A stretch of DNA of 64,000 bases from Actinomycetota bacterium. Lineage in GTDB: Bacteria; Actinomycetota; Thermoleophilia; Solirubrobacterales; Solirubrobacteraceae. The stretch spans positions 1 to 64,000 of the forward strand of contig VAXW01000003.1 in assembly GCA_005884115.1 (NCBI GenBank), written 5' to 3'. Positions 8,017 through 16,157 of this stretch are shown here, piece after piece (within the stretch, counting starts at the first letter, position 1; every line of letters starts with the position of its first letter). The translations under genes and the position numbers were made by a program. The notes under the pieces are model-generated. The model was given only the letters and a program-made list of their open reading frames with translations. It searched no databases and was not told the DNA's origin.

Positions 8017-10179
8017 ATGGCAGCGCTCGGAAGCAGCTGCCTGGTGCTCTCGCTGGCGGTCTGCGCCTACGGCATCGTCGCTGCGATCTATGGCGTGCGC
8101 AGCGGCCGCGTGGAGTTCACCGACTCCGCGCGGCGCACGGTGTACGCGCTCGCGGGCATCCTCACCGTCGCCTTCGCCGTGCTCGAGCTCGCCTTCCTGC
8201 GCAACGACTTCGCCTTCAACACCGTCGCCGACACATCGAGTCGCACGACGCCCGCCCTATACCGCGCGGCGGCCGTGTGGTCCTCACAGGAGGGCTCGCT
8301 GCTGCTCTGGGCGTGGCTGCTGTCGCTGTGGTCCAGCCTGGCTCTGTTCTTGATGCGCCGGAGGCTTCGCGACGTGACCGGTTACGCGACTGCCGTGCTG
8401 CTCGGCTTCGGCGCGTTCTTCATCTCGCTGATGATCTTCTACGCAACGCCGTTTGCGACCACGAGCCCGGCGCCGGCGGAAGGTGCGGGCCTGGATCCGT
8501 TGCTGCGCTTCCCGACGATGGTGATCCACCCGCCGATGCTCTACTCGGGCTACACGCTGTGCACGATCCCGTTCGCGTTCGCCGTCGGCGCCCTGCTCAC
8601 GCGCCGGATCGACGCCGACTGGATCTCCGCCACGCGCCGGTTCGCGCTCGCCGCCTGGCTGTGCCTCGGGGTCGGCATCCTGCTGGGAGCGCGCTGGTCC
8701 TACTCGGTGCTCGGCTGGGGTGGCTACTGGGGGTGGGACGCGGTCGAGAACGCGTCGCTGATGCCGTGGCTGACAGCGACGGCGTTCCTGCACTCGCTGA
8801 TGATCCAGGAGAAGCGCGGCATGCTGAAGGTGTGGAACACCTCGCTCGTGCTCGCCACGGGCTCGCTGGCGATCATGGGCACTTTCCTGGTGCGCAGCGG
8901 CATCCTCAACTCGATCCACGCGTTCGGCAGCGCGACCCTCGGGGTGCCCTTCGTGGCACTCATCGGCGTGCTCGTCGCCGGTTCGATCTACCTCGTCGTA
9001 TCGCGGCGCGACGCGCTGCGCAGCGAGCACCGGCTCGATTCGCTGCTGTCGCGCGAATCGGCGTTCCTGGCAAACAACCTCGTGCTCGTGGGGCTCTGCT
9101 TCGTGATCTTCTGGGGCACCTACTTCCCGCTGATCTCCGAAGCGCTCAACGGCACAGCCGCGTCAGTGGGGCCACCATGGTTCGACCGCTACACGGTGCC
9201 CCTGGCCCTGATCCTCGTGCTCCTGAGCGGCATCGGACCGCTGATCGCGTGGCGCCGCGCCACGCTCGCGAGCGCGCGGCGCAACTTCGCCGTGCCGCTG
9301 AGTGCGGCAGGGATCGCTGCGCTCGCGCTGCTCGCGGCGGGCGTCCCGGGGCGGCCGCTGGCGATCGCGTTGTTCGCGTGCGCGGCGTTCGTGTTCGCGA
9401 GCATCGGCCAGGAGTTTGTCCGCGGCGTGGGCGCGCGGCGCCAGATCACGCGCGAGGCCGTCCCTGCTGCGCTGCTGTCGCTCGTGCGTCGCAATCGCAG
9501 GCGCTATGGCGGCTACATCGTCCACGTTGGCATCGCCGTCCTGTTCGTCGGCGTGGCTGCCTCCTCATCCTTCCAGCACGCCACCGAGGTGGGGCTCTCT
9601 CCCGGCTCTGCGGCGCGGGTGGGCGCATACACGATCAGCTACGTGCGTCCCACCGCGACGGTCACGCCCGCCGCCGACGCCGCGCACACCGGCTCGAGCA
9701 TGAGCCTCGGCGCCGTGCTCGACGTGAGCAAGCGCGGCCACCACGTCGCGACTCTGCGGCCGAGCCAGGGCTACTACGACTCCGGCGAAGCGGCTCAGGG
9801 GTCGGTGGGGCACCTGATCGGAGGGCAGCCCGTCAGCCACATCAGCATGAGCGAAGGGGTACTGCGCGACGTCTGGAGCGCGATCGCACCAAACATCTCG
9901 AGCCCCGCCTTGCAGCGCATCGTAGACGCAGGCAACCGAACGCTCCCGCCGCAGGACGCGCCGATCGCACTCGGCTACCTCGCGCGCGAGTACCTGCAGC
10001 ATCCGCCGGCAGCACAGTTCCACTTCATCGTCTCGCCGCTCGTCATGTGGATCTGGATCGGCGGCGCGATCGTGTTCGGCGGTGGGCTCATCGCCGTGTG
10101 GCCGCCGCCGAGCGTCGTAGTCCGCCGCGTCAGCGTGCGCGCGCGAGCACGCTCGGCGGGCGACCCGGTCCGCGCCTGA
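8017..10179 (+). CDS. ccmF: heme lyase CcmF/NrfE family
   Basis: A 720-residue polytopic membrane protein. The tryptophan-rich WWD-type motif WGGYWGWDAVENASLMPWL, which handles heme at the outer face, is intact. So are the surrounding CcmF blocks (SSQEGSLLLWAW, FPTMVIHPPMLYSGY, NNLVLVGLCFVIFWGTYFP). The C-terminal half has the large periplasmic domain followed by a last membrane helix. CcmF takes heme from CcmE and joins it to apocytochrome c with CcmH and CcmI. Most of the long frame read in another phase over the same interval is a shadow. A CcmI-like gene follows after 45 bases on the same strand, consistent with one maturation operon. Confidence 0.95.
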   Translation: MAALGSSCLVLSLAVCAYGIVAAIYGVRSGRVEFTDSARRTVYALAGILTVAFAVLELAFLRNDFAFNTVADTSSRTTPALYRAAAVWSSQEGSLLLWAWLLSLWSSLALFLMRRRLRDVTGYATAVLLGFGAFFISLMIFYATPFATTSPAPAEGAGLDPLLRFPTMVIHPPMLYSGYTLCTIPFAFAVGALLTRRIDADWISATRRFALAAWLCLGVGILLGARWSYSVLGWGGYWGWDAVENASLMPWLTATAFLHSLMIQEKRGMLKVWNTSLVLATGSLAIMGTFLVRSGILNSIHAFGSATLGVPFVALIGVLVAGSIYLVVSRRDALRSEHRLDSLLSRESAFLANNLVLVGLCFVIFWGTYFPLISEALNGTAASVGPPWFDRYTVPLALILVLLSGIGPLIAWRRATLASARRNFAVPLSAAGIAALALLAAGVPGRPLAIALFACAAFVFASIGQEFVRGVGARRQITREAVPAALLSLVRRNRRRYGGYIVHVGIAVLFVGVAASSSFQHATEVGLSPGSAARVGAYTISYVRPTATVTPAADAAHTGSSMSLGAVLDVSKRGHHVATLRPSQGYYDSGEAAQGSVGHLIGGQPVSHISMSEGVLRDVWSAIAPNISSPALQRIVDAGNRTLPPQDAPIALGYLAREYLQHPPAAQFHFIVSPLVMWIWIGGAIVFGGGLIAVWPPPSVVVRRVSVRARARSAGDPVRA

Positions 10180-10224
10180 GAGACGGTGAGCGCGTCGAGC
10201 AGTCGCGGTCGGTGCCTCCACTAG

Positions 10225-10554
10225 ATGGATGCCTTGGTCGTGCTCCTGACGCTCGTGCTCGTCGCCGGCGTCCTGATCGTGATCAGTGCGCCGCTGCGCG
10301 CACGCGCCGCCGAGCGTCGCGGCAGCACGCGCGAGAGCGAGCACACGAAACCGGAGCCCGAGCGGGCGGCGCTTGAAGCCGAGCGCGAGGCCAAGTACCG
10401 CGAGATACGCGACGCCGAGCTCGACTATCGCACCGGCAAGCTATCTCGCGAGGACTACGAAGCCGTCGACGCAGCCCTGCGTCGCGAAGCGATCGCGATC
10501 TTGGATTCGCTCGAGCGCGCGCAGGCGCCCTCGAGCGACTCCCTCGAGGACTAG
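10225..10554 (+). CDS. CcmI-like cytochrome c maturation membrane protein
   Basis: A 109-residue protein: one N-terminal membrane helix (ALVVLLTLVLVAGVLIVIS), then a charged helical region with KYREIRDAELDYRTGKLSRE. That block matches the N-terminal region of CcmI/CycH, where a single helix is followed by a short coiled cytosolic part. The C-terminal TPR domain of proteobacterial CcmI is absent. Short versions of this kind sit beside ccmF in many actinobacteria. It probably supports the heme lyase, which is inference from context. The last four bases overlap the convergent secG gene. Confidence 0.7.
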   Translation: MDALVVLLTLVLVAGVLIVISAPLRARAAERRGSTRESEHTKPEPERAALEAEREAKYREIRDAELDYRTGKLSREDYEAVDAALRREAIAILDSLERAQAPSSDSLED

Positions 10555-10784
10555 GCCCAGGGTCGCTTGAGCAGGACGATCGCGTTCAGCAGGAACAGGA
10601 TCGAAAAGAAGATCGTCCACCGGTTGAGGTTGCGCTCGACCATCGAGCCTCCGCCCAGCGGGCCCGTTCCGCTGCCGACTCCGAACGCGCCGGAGAGCCC
10701 CGAGTCCTTGCCCGAGTGCATGAGCACGAGGAAGACCACGATCACCGAGATCACGACCTGGAGCACCGAGAAGAGGGTTTCCAT
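10551..10784 (-). CDS. secG: preprotein translocase subunit SecG
   Basis: A 77-residue protein with two membrane helices (METLFSVLQVVISVIVVFLVL and RWTIFFSILFLLNAIVLL). The conserved connecting segment GLSGAFGVGSGTGPLGGG is the hallmark of SecG. SecG joins SecY and SecE in the plasma membrane and assists SecA-driven export. The start at 10784 was chosen because the family begins exactly at METL; the upstream extension is non-coding in character. Its 3' end overlaps the convergent CcmI-like gene by four bases. Confidence 0.93.
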   Translation of the reverse strand: METLFSVLQVVISVIVVFLVLMHSGKDSGLSGAFGVGSGTGPLGGGSMVERNLNRWTIFFSILFLLNAIVLLKRPWA

Positions 10785-11023
10785 GGCCCACACTGTAATG
10801 CCTGGCGCCACCGTCCGGGGTATGCGTAATTCTCGGACGATCGGCCAGTTTCCAAGCCCCCGCTCGCGTGGCGGCGGCCCGTTGCCGCCGTATCTGCCAT
10901 GAACATTCGGCGCGGCTCGCGGCATGCGCGATCACGACTCCTTTACCTTGCGGCAATGCCGCGCCGATATAGACCCCAGTGGGCGTACCGGGGCCTTGTG
11001 GGCTAGCTGCGCCGACCACGACC

Positions 11024-13633
11024 ATGGGACGACCCAGCAATGAAGATCCATCCCGGCGCGCGGCCCCCGTTGCCGGCCCCAGCAGGCGGGCGCTGCGGAT
11101 GCTGGTCTCGGCGCTCGCCGGCGGCGGGCTGACGGCGGCCGGGCTGGGGGCTCTCGTAGGTCCGGCGCTGGGCGCCGAAACCACTTCGATCGGTACGCCG
11201 GGCGAAGGGACCTTGGGGTCGGGACCGGCCGCAGGCGCCCCCGAAGCTGGTGGCGCTGGCCAGCCGGGGCAGACTGCCGCTGGGCAGCCCCCAAGCACGA
11301 ACACGACCACGGCGCCGACCAACACGACCACGGCGCCGACCAGCACGACCACGGTGCCGATCGGCGACCCCTCGAATCCGTCCGCGGCCGACCAGCCCGC
11401 GCCGCCGCCGGAACCGCCCAAGGTTGTGCTCCAGCGCAAACAGTCGCCCAGCGGCGCAAAGCCCCCCAGGCGCAGCGGCAGCGCGACCGGCCAGAAGCCG
11501 AGCGGCAGCGCGAAGAACGGGCACGGCGGCCCCAGCACCCCGAGCGGCGCCGGAAACGTGGCGCCGGCGCCGGGCATCATTGCGGCCCAGGCCGGAGCCT
11601 TCGCCACCGAACTCGCGAACTCGGCCGCGTCCGCGCAGGCGCTGGCCTTCTACCGCATCCCCCTGTTCCTGCTGCCGATCTACCAGGCCGCCGCGGTCCA
11701 GTACGGAGTTCCCTGGCAGATCCTCGCGGCGATCAACGAAATCGAGACCAACTACGGCACCGACCTGGCCGTCTCGAGCGCCGGCGCGGAGGGATGGATG
11801 CAGTTCATGCCGGCCACGTGGCTGCAGTACGGGGTCGACGCGCTGAACGCGGGCTACGCCGATCCATACAACCCGGTCGACGCGATCTTCGCGGCCGCCC
11901 GCTACCTGCGCGCCGCCGGCGCCGCCCACGACCTGCGCGCGGCGGTCCTCGCCTACAACCACTCAGACGAATACCTCAACTCGGTGCTGCTGCGCGCGAA
12001 GCTGATCTCGGCGTACCCCAAGACGGTTATCGCCACTCTCACCGCGCTGAGCGACGGTCGTCCGCCGCTCACGGGCGGTCACCTCAGCTGGGGCCTGCCC
12101 TCGACGACGGCTGCCGTGCTGGGATCGGCGGCCACTGCACCTCGCTCGAGTGCGACCGCAGGCGCGAGCCCCGTGGCCGGCAGCACGCAGCCGGACGCTG
12201 CGAGCGCCCAACAGCCGGCCTCTCCACTGGCCGCGGCGGCCGCGGCTGTGCGCGGGGGCGCGGGAGCCGCCCAGCCGCTGCAGATGGTCGACGTCAGAGG
12301 CGCGCCCAACGCCTCGGTGGTCGCCGTTGAGGACGGCCGCGTGCTCAAGCTCGGCCACTCTTCGAAGCTCGGTCGCTACGTCGTTCTGCGCGATGTGTAC
12401 GGCGACGTGTTCACCTACACCGGTCTTGGCAGCATCGCGCCCAGGTACAAGCCCGCGAAGGTCACGCGCACGGCCTCAGCGTGGCGCAGGCAGCTCGAAA
12501 ACACCGCGGCGATCAGGCCGGAGCGCTCGCCTGCGGAACCCGCGAGCGCGGGCAGCCAGCCGCCCTCGACGCTGAGCGTTGCCCGAGCGAGCGCGCGCAA
12601 GGCGCCCGGGTCCGGCGCTGCGAGCGCGGCTGTATCCACGCACGCGATCTCCGCGGGCAAGGTCCGCCTGTTCGCTCACCCGGGCAACCCCGACGCCCAG
12701 CTCGCTTCAAGCAAGGGAGCGTCGCGGCCTGGATCTCGGCACGGCGACGGCTCCCGGCCGCTGCGCGCCGGCTCGGTCGTCTCGCAGGGAACCGTGCTCG
12801 GTAAAGCGCGCGTTCCGCCCGGTGCGCACAACGGCCACCTGCGCTTCGCGATCCGCCCGGCGGGGGATCGCAGCACCATCGATCCGCGCCCGCTCCTCGG
12901 CAACTGGCTCGAGCTCGAGGCGGCGCTGCACCCCGCCGGAGCGCCCCCCAACGCCGACCTTCTCGGCGCGACGGCCACAGGGGTGTTCCTGTTCTCGAAG
13001 GCCGAGCTCGAGCGCGCCGTGCTCGCCGATCCCGGTATCAACATCTACCCCTGTGGGCGGCGCGACATCGCCTCAGGAGCGATCGACAGGCGGGTGCTGG
13101 CGGTGCTCGCGTTCCTCTCGCGAAGCGGGCTCGCGCCGACCGTGAGCGCACTTCGCTGCGGGCACAGCGAGTACACGGTCTCGGGCTACGTCTCCGAGCA
13201 CTACACGGGGGACGCCGTGGACATCTCCGCCATCAACGGCACTCCGATTCTCGACCATCAGGGCGTGGGGACGATCACCGATCTCACGATTCGCGCGCTG
13301 CTCACTCTGCAGGGCCCGTTCGCGCCTCACCAGATAATCAGCCTGATGCGCTACCCCGGCGCCGGCAACACGCTGGCGATGCCCGATCACTACAACCACA
13401 TCCACGTCGGCTTCCGTCCGGACGGCGTAGGGCCGGCGCCCGGTCCGGGTGCGACCGCCACAGCCACCCGTGCTGGCAGACGCGCCGGCACGTTGTCCTC
13501 GCCGCCGGCCACGGGCCGGAGCATCAGCTCCGCGCAGTGGGACCGGCTGATCCAGCGCATCTCGGCGCTGCCTGCTCCGGCCGTGTCGAGAAAGCCGAGC
13601 TCGGCCGCGATCCGCAACAGGAAGCACCCCTAG
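11024..13633 (+). CDS. exported peptidoglycan protein: SLT, degenerate M23-like and M15-like domains
   Basis: About 869 residues from the ATG at 11024; a GTG at 10979 is the alternative start. An N-terminal export signal with an SRRALRM n-region (possibly Tat) ends near ALGA. A Thr/Pro/Gly-rich linker follows, then a lytic transglycosylase-like domain (about 205-330) with Glu241 in EIETNYG and GAEGWMQFMPATW. Residues 430-625 look like an M23 (LytM) fold, but the usual HxH is reduced to GHLRF and the first His is missing, so this part is probably not catalytic. The C-terminal part has SEHYTGDAVD (His726, Asp733) and NHIHV (His792, His794), the zinc ligands of M15 carboxypeptidases. The protein would cut both glycan and peptide parts of the wall. 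Confidence 0.85.
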   Translation: MGRPSNEDPSRRAAPVAGPSRRALRMLVSALAGGGLTAAGLGALVGPALGAETTSIGTPGEGTLGSGPAAGAPEAGGAGQPGQTAAGQPPSTNTTTAPTNTTTAPTSTTTVPIGDPSNPSAADQPAPPPEPPKVVLQRKQSPSGAKPPRRSGSATGQKPSGSAKNGHGGPSTPSGAGNVAPAPGIIAAQAGAFATELANSAASAQALAFYRIPLFLLPIYQAAAVQYGVPWQILAAINEIETNYGTDLAVSSAGAEGWMQFMPATWLQYGVDALNAGYADPYNPVDAIFAAARYLRAAGAAHDLRAAVLAYNHSDEYLNSVLLRAKLISAYPKTVIATLTALSDGRPPLTGGHLSWGLPSTTAAVLGSAATAPRSSATAGASPVAGSTQPDAASAQQPASPLAAAAAAVRGGAGAAQPLQMVDVRGAPNASVVAVEDGRVLKLGHSSKLGRYVVLRDVYGDVFTYTGLGSIAPRYKPAKVTRTASAWRRQLENTAAIRPERSPAEPASAGSQPPSTLSVARASARKAPGSGAASAAVSTHAISAGKVRLFAHPGNPDAQLASSKGASRPGSRHGDGSRPLRAGSVVSQGTVLGKARVPPGAHNGHLRFAIRPAGDRSTIDPRPLLGNWLELEAALHPAGAPPNADLLGATATGVFLFSKAELERAVLADPGINIYPCGRRDIASGAIDRRVLAVLAFLSRSGLAPTVSALRCGHSEYTVSGYVSEHYTGDAVDISAINGTPILDHQGVGTITDLTIRALLTLQGPFAPHQIISLMRYPGAGNTLAMPDHYNHIHVGFRPDGVGPAPGPGATATATRAGRRAGTLSSPPATGRSISSAQWDRLIQRISALPAPAVSRKPSSAAIRNRKHP
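11300..11362 (+). repeat. 21-base tandem repeat (three copies) in a Thr/Pro linker
   Basis: Three tandem 21-base units encode the heptad TTTAPTN or a close variant in the linker after the signal peptide. The first two copies (11300-11320, 11321-11341) are identical. The third has a few substitutions. The linker probably spans the wall and keeps the enzymatic domains away from the membrane. Such repeats vary in number between strains. Confidence 0.75.
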
Positions 13634-13739
13634 GCCTGCGTGCGCGGGGCCCCATGGGCCGGCGCCCCGTCGGCGCGTGCAGTTTTCCTAACCGGCAGCG
13701 CACAGCGGTTCTCGCAGGCGCGTCTGCGATGATCGCGCG

Positions 13740-14717
13740 ATGCCGCCACGCGCCGGGATCGATCTCGGAGGCACCAAGATCCAGGCGGTGCTCGTCGACG
13801 AGAGCAATGACGTCCTTGGCTCGGTGCGGCGTCCCACGCCCACGAGCGGCGGTCCCGCCGATGTCGCCCGCGAGATCGAGCTGGCGCTGCGCGACGCATG
13901 TGCCGGCGAGCGGCTTGATCCATCCTCGCTTGCCGGCGTTGGCGTCGGGTCGCCTGGAACGATCGAAAACGGCAACGTCAGCAGCGCACGCAACCTCCCC
14001 GGATGGGAAGGCAGCTTTCCTCTCGCCGCAACGCTCGAAGCGGCGCTCGGCTGCAAGGTGAGGATCGGCAACGACGTGCAGGTGGCGACCGAAGCCGAGT
14101 TCAAGCTCGGCGCGGGCGAGCCCTACAGCTCGTTGCTCGGGGTCTTCTGGGGCACTGGAGTGGGGGGAGGCCTGATCCTCGATGGCAGGCCGTGGCGCGG
14201 CCGCGGGGGCGCAGGCGAGATCGGCCACGTGGTCGTCAAGCTGGACGGCGCACGCTGCACGTGCGGGCGCATCGGCTGTGTCGAGGCTTACGCCGGGCGC
14301 GCAGCCATGGAAGCACGGGTACGCCGCCAGCACGAGGAGAAGGGACGCCGGACCGATCTGTTCAAACTGATGGAGGAGCACAACCGCACGCGCCTGACCA
14401 GCGGCATCTGGGCGCGAGCGCTCGAGCACGGCGACACACTTGCGAGCGCTGCGATCGAGCGCGCGATTCGCGCGCTCGGCGCGGGCATCGCCTCCGTCGT
14501 GAACGTGCTCGACGTCGAGAGCGTGGTCATCGGGGGCGGGCTGGGCGTGAGGTTCGGCGATCCGTATGCGAAACGGATCGCTCAGGAGATGCAGCCGCAC
14601 CTGTTCGTCGACTCGCGACCGCCCGCTGTGCATGTCGCCGCGCTCGGCGACCTCGGCGGCGCGCTCGGCGCGGCGCTGCTGGTGGCTGAGGAGGGACCAC
14701 CGCCGGCGGCGGGCTGA
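13740..14717 (+). CDS. ROK family sugar kinase (glucokinase-like)
   Basis: A 325-residue cytosolic kinase. GIDLGGTKIQAVLVD is the N-terminal phosphate-binding loop. The ROK zinc signature CTCGRIGCVEAYAGR is complete, preceded by GEIGHVVV with its active-site Glu and His. GIGND-type sequence (RIGNDVQVATEAE) carries the catalytic Asp. The family phosphorylates glucose or related hexoses using ATP, and some members are repressors. No DNA-binding domain is present, so this is an enzyme. A -10-like GATGAT lies six bases before the ATG, so the mRNA may be leaderless. There is no sugar transporter nearby to fix the substrate. Confidence 0.92.
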   Translation: MPPRAGIDLGGTKIQAVLVDESNDVLGSVRRPTPTSGGPADVAREIELALRDACAGERLDPSSLAGVGVGSPGTIENGNVSSARNLPGWEGSFPLAATLEAALGCKVRIGNDVQVATEAEFKLGAGEPYSSLLGVFWGTGVGGGLILDGRPWRGRGGAGEIGHVVVKLDGARCTCGRIGCVEAYAGRAAMEARVRRQHEEKGRRTDLFKLMEEHNRTRLTSGIWARALEHGDTLASAAIERAIRALGAGIASVVNVLDVESVVIGGGLGVRFGDPYAKRIAQEMQPHLFVDSRPPAVHVAALGDLGGALGAALLVAEEGPPPAAG

Positions 14718-14808
14718 GCAAAGGCAGCCCCCCGCGCGCGCTCGGCCCGGCGGCGCCGCGGTCGCGGGCTCGAGCTACAGCGCGCCGTCCAAGGCCGGAT
14801 CGCGACGC

Positions 14809-16119
14809 TCACCCGCCGCTGGCGGTCACCACGACGAGCACGAGCGAAAGCGTTGAGAGCACCGTGACGGTGATGCCGGTCACGAGGTCGGGGAGGCCAC
14901 GGCTGCTGCGCGCTCCCATCACGTGCGCCGAGCGCGCGAGTCGCCAGATGAAGAACAGGTTGATCGGCAGAAGCAGCCCGTTGACGACCTGTACCCCGAT
15001 CAGCAGTGAGATCACGGGAACGCCCGGGATGACGGCCACGAACGCGCTCACGATGAGCATCGTCGTGATGATGTTCACGAACACGGGCGCCTCCTCGCGC
15101 CTGCGCCCGATCCCCTTTTCATAGCCGAGCGACTCAGAGATCACGTACGAGGTCGCTATCGGCAGGATCGCCGCGGCCAGCAGGCTCGCTCCCAGCAAGC
15201 CGACGCCGAAGAGCACCTCGGCGTAGTGACCTGCGAAAGGATTCAGCGCCCGGGCGGCGTCGGCCGCCGAGGAGATGTCGTGCACGCCGTGCGTGAACAG
15301 GGTCGCGCCGGTGGCGATGACGATGAATGCCGCGACCAGGTTCGCAAAGACCGCGCCGGAGACCGCCTCGCGTTCCTCGCGCGCCAGCTCGTCCTCGCGC
15401 GCTCCGCGCTCGACGACCGCCGACTGCAGGTATAGCTGCATGTAGGGGGTGATCGTCGTTCCTGCGGTCGCCACCAGCAGCAGCACGTAGGAGGTGCTCG
15501 CATGCAGATGCGGCGCCACGACCGCCCTGCCCACCGCGCCCCAGTGCGGGTGGGCGAGGATGGCGGCGATCGGGTAGGCAAAGAACGGGATCGTGAAGGC
15601 GATGAACACACGCTCGGCAGAGCGATAGGACCCGCGCACGATGATCAGCCAGATGCCGAGCGCCGCCACCGGGACGGAGGCCTGTGCGGGGATCCCCGCG
15701 AGCCCCAGGGAGGCTCCCACACCGACGAACTCCGAGACGCAGAGCCCGAGGTTCGCCACCAGCACGGCGCTCGTCGCGAACACAGACCAGCGGATGCCGT
15801 ACTCCTCGCGGATCAGCTCGGCGAGGCCCTTGCCGGTCACGACCCCCATGCGGGCAGCGAGCATCTGCACGACCCCGAGCGAGAGCGTGATGAGCACGAT
15901 CGTCCACAGCAGCCCGTAGCCGTACTTGGCGCCCGCCGAGGCATAGGTCGCCACGCCGCCCGCGTCGTTGCCGGCGTTGGCGGCGATCAGGCCCGGACCG
16001 AGGAGCCCGACGAAGGCGAAAATGCGTGTCCTGCGCGGGCTAAGGCGGGCAGGCAGCCGCGGCCGGCCAAGCGTGGCCGACCGGACGCGGCGCATAACGG
16101 GCGGTACTCGGACCACCAT
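14809..16119 (-). CDS. divergent Nramp-type divalent metal transporter, possibly for Mg2+
   Basis: A 436-residue protein with about eleven membrane helices and the Nramp fold. GPGLIAANAGNDAGGVATY aligns with the TM1 block usually containing DPGN: the Asp is kept but Pro and Asn are replaced (DAGG). In TM6 the usual MPH is TPY (TTITPYMQLYLQS), so the metal-binding Met is lost. In characterised Nramps the Met favours soft transition metals; its loss is linked to Mg2+-type selectivity. The gene follows by 38 bases a soluble PRC/MgtE-N/CBS protein on the same strand. That neighbour has the Mg2+-sensing domains of MgtE but no channel. Together they suggest Mg2+ transport with a separate sensor, which is inference. 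Confidence 0.85.
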   Translation of the reverse strand: MVVRVPPVMRRVRSATLGRPRLPARLSPRRTRIFAFVGLLGPGLIAANAGNDAGGVATYASAGAKYGYGLLWTIVLITLSLGVVQMLAARMGVVTGKGLAELIREEYGIRWSVFATSAVLVANLGLCVSEFVGVGASLGLAGIPAQASVPVAALGIWLIIVRGSYRSAERVFIAFTIPFFAYPIAAILAHPHWGAVGRAVVAPHLHASTSYVLLLVATAGTTITPYMQLYLQSAVVERGAREDELAREEREAVSGAVFANLVAAFIVIATGATLFTHGVHDISSAADAARALNPFAGHYAEVLFGVGLLGASLLAAAILPIATSYVISESLGYEKGIGRRREEAPVFVNIITTMLIVSAFVAVIPGVPVISLLIGVQVVNGLLLPINLFFIWRLARSAHVMGARSSRGLPDLVTGITVTVLSTLSLVLVVVTASGG

Positions 16120-16157
16120 CGAACTGTCCGCCTGCTGCGCTCACGCGGGCAGTGTAT

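Noticed and set aside
7971..10376. An 801-codon frame overlapping ccmF in another phase
   Set aside because: Arg-rich and without motifs, while the ccmF frame has the WWD motif.
13637..13688. Terminator after the peptidoglycan enzyme gene
   Set aside because: A GC-rich partial hairpin followed by TTTT exists, but the stem is interrupted and several alternative pairings are equal.
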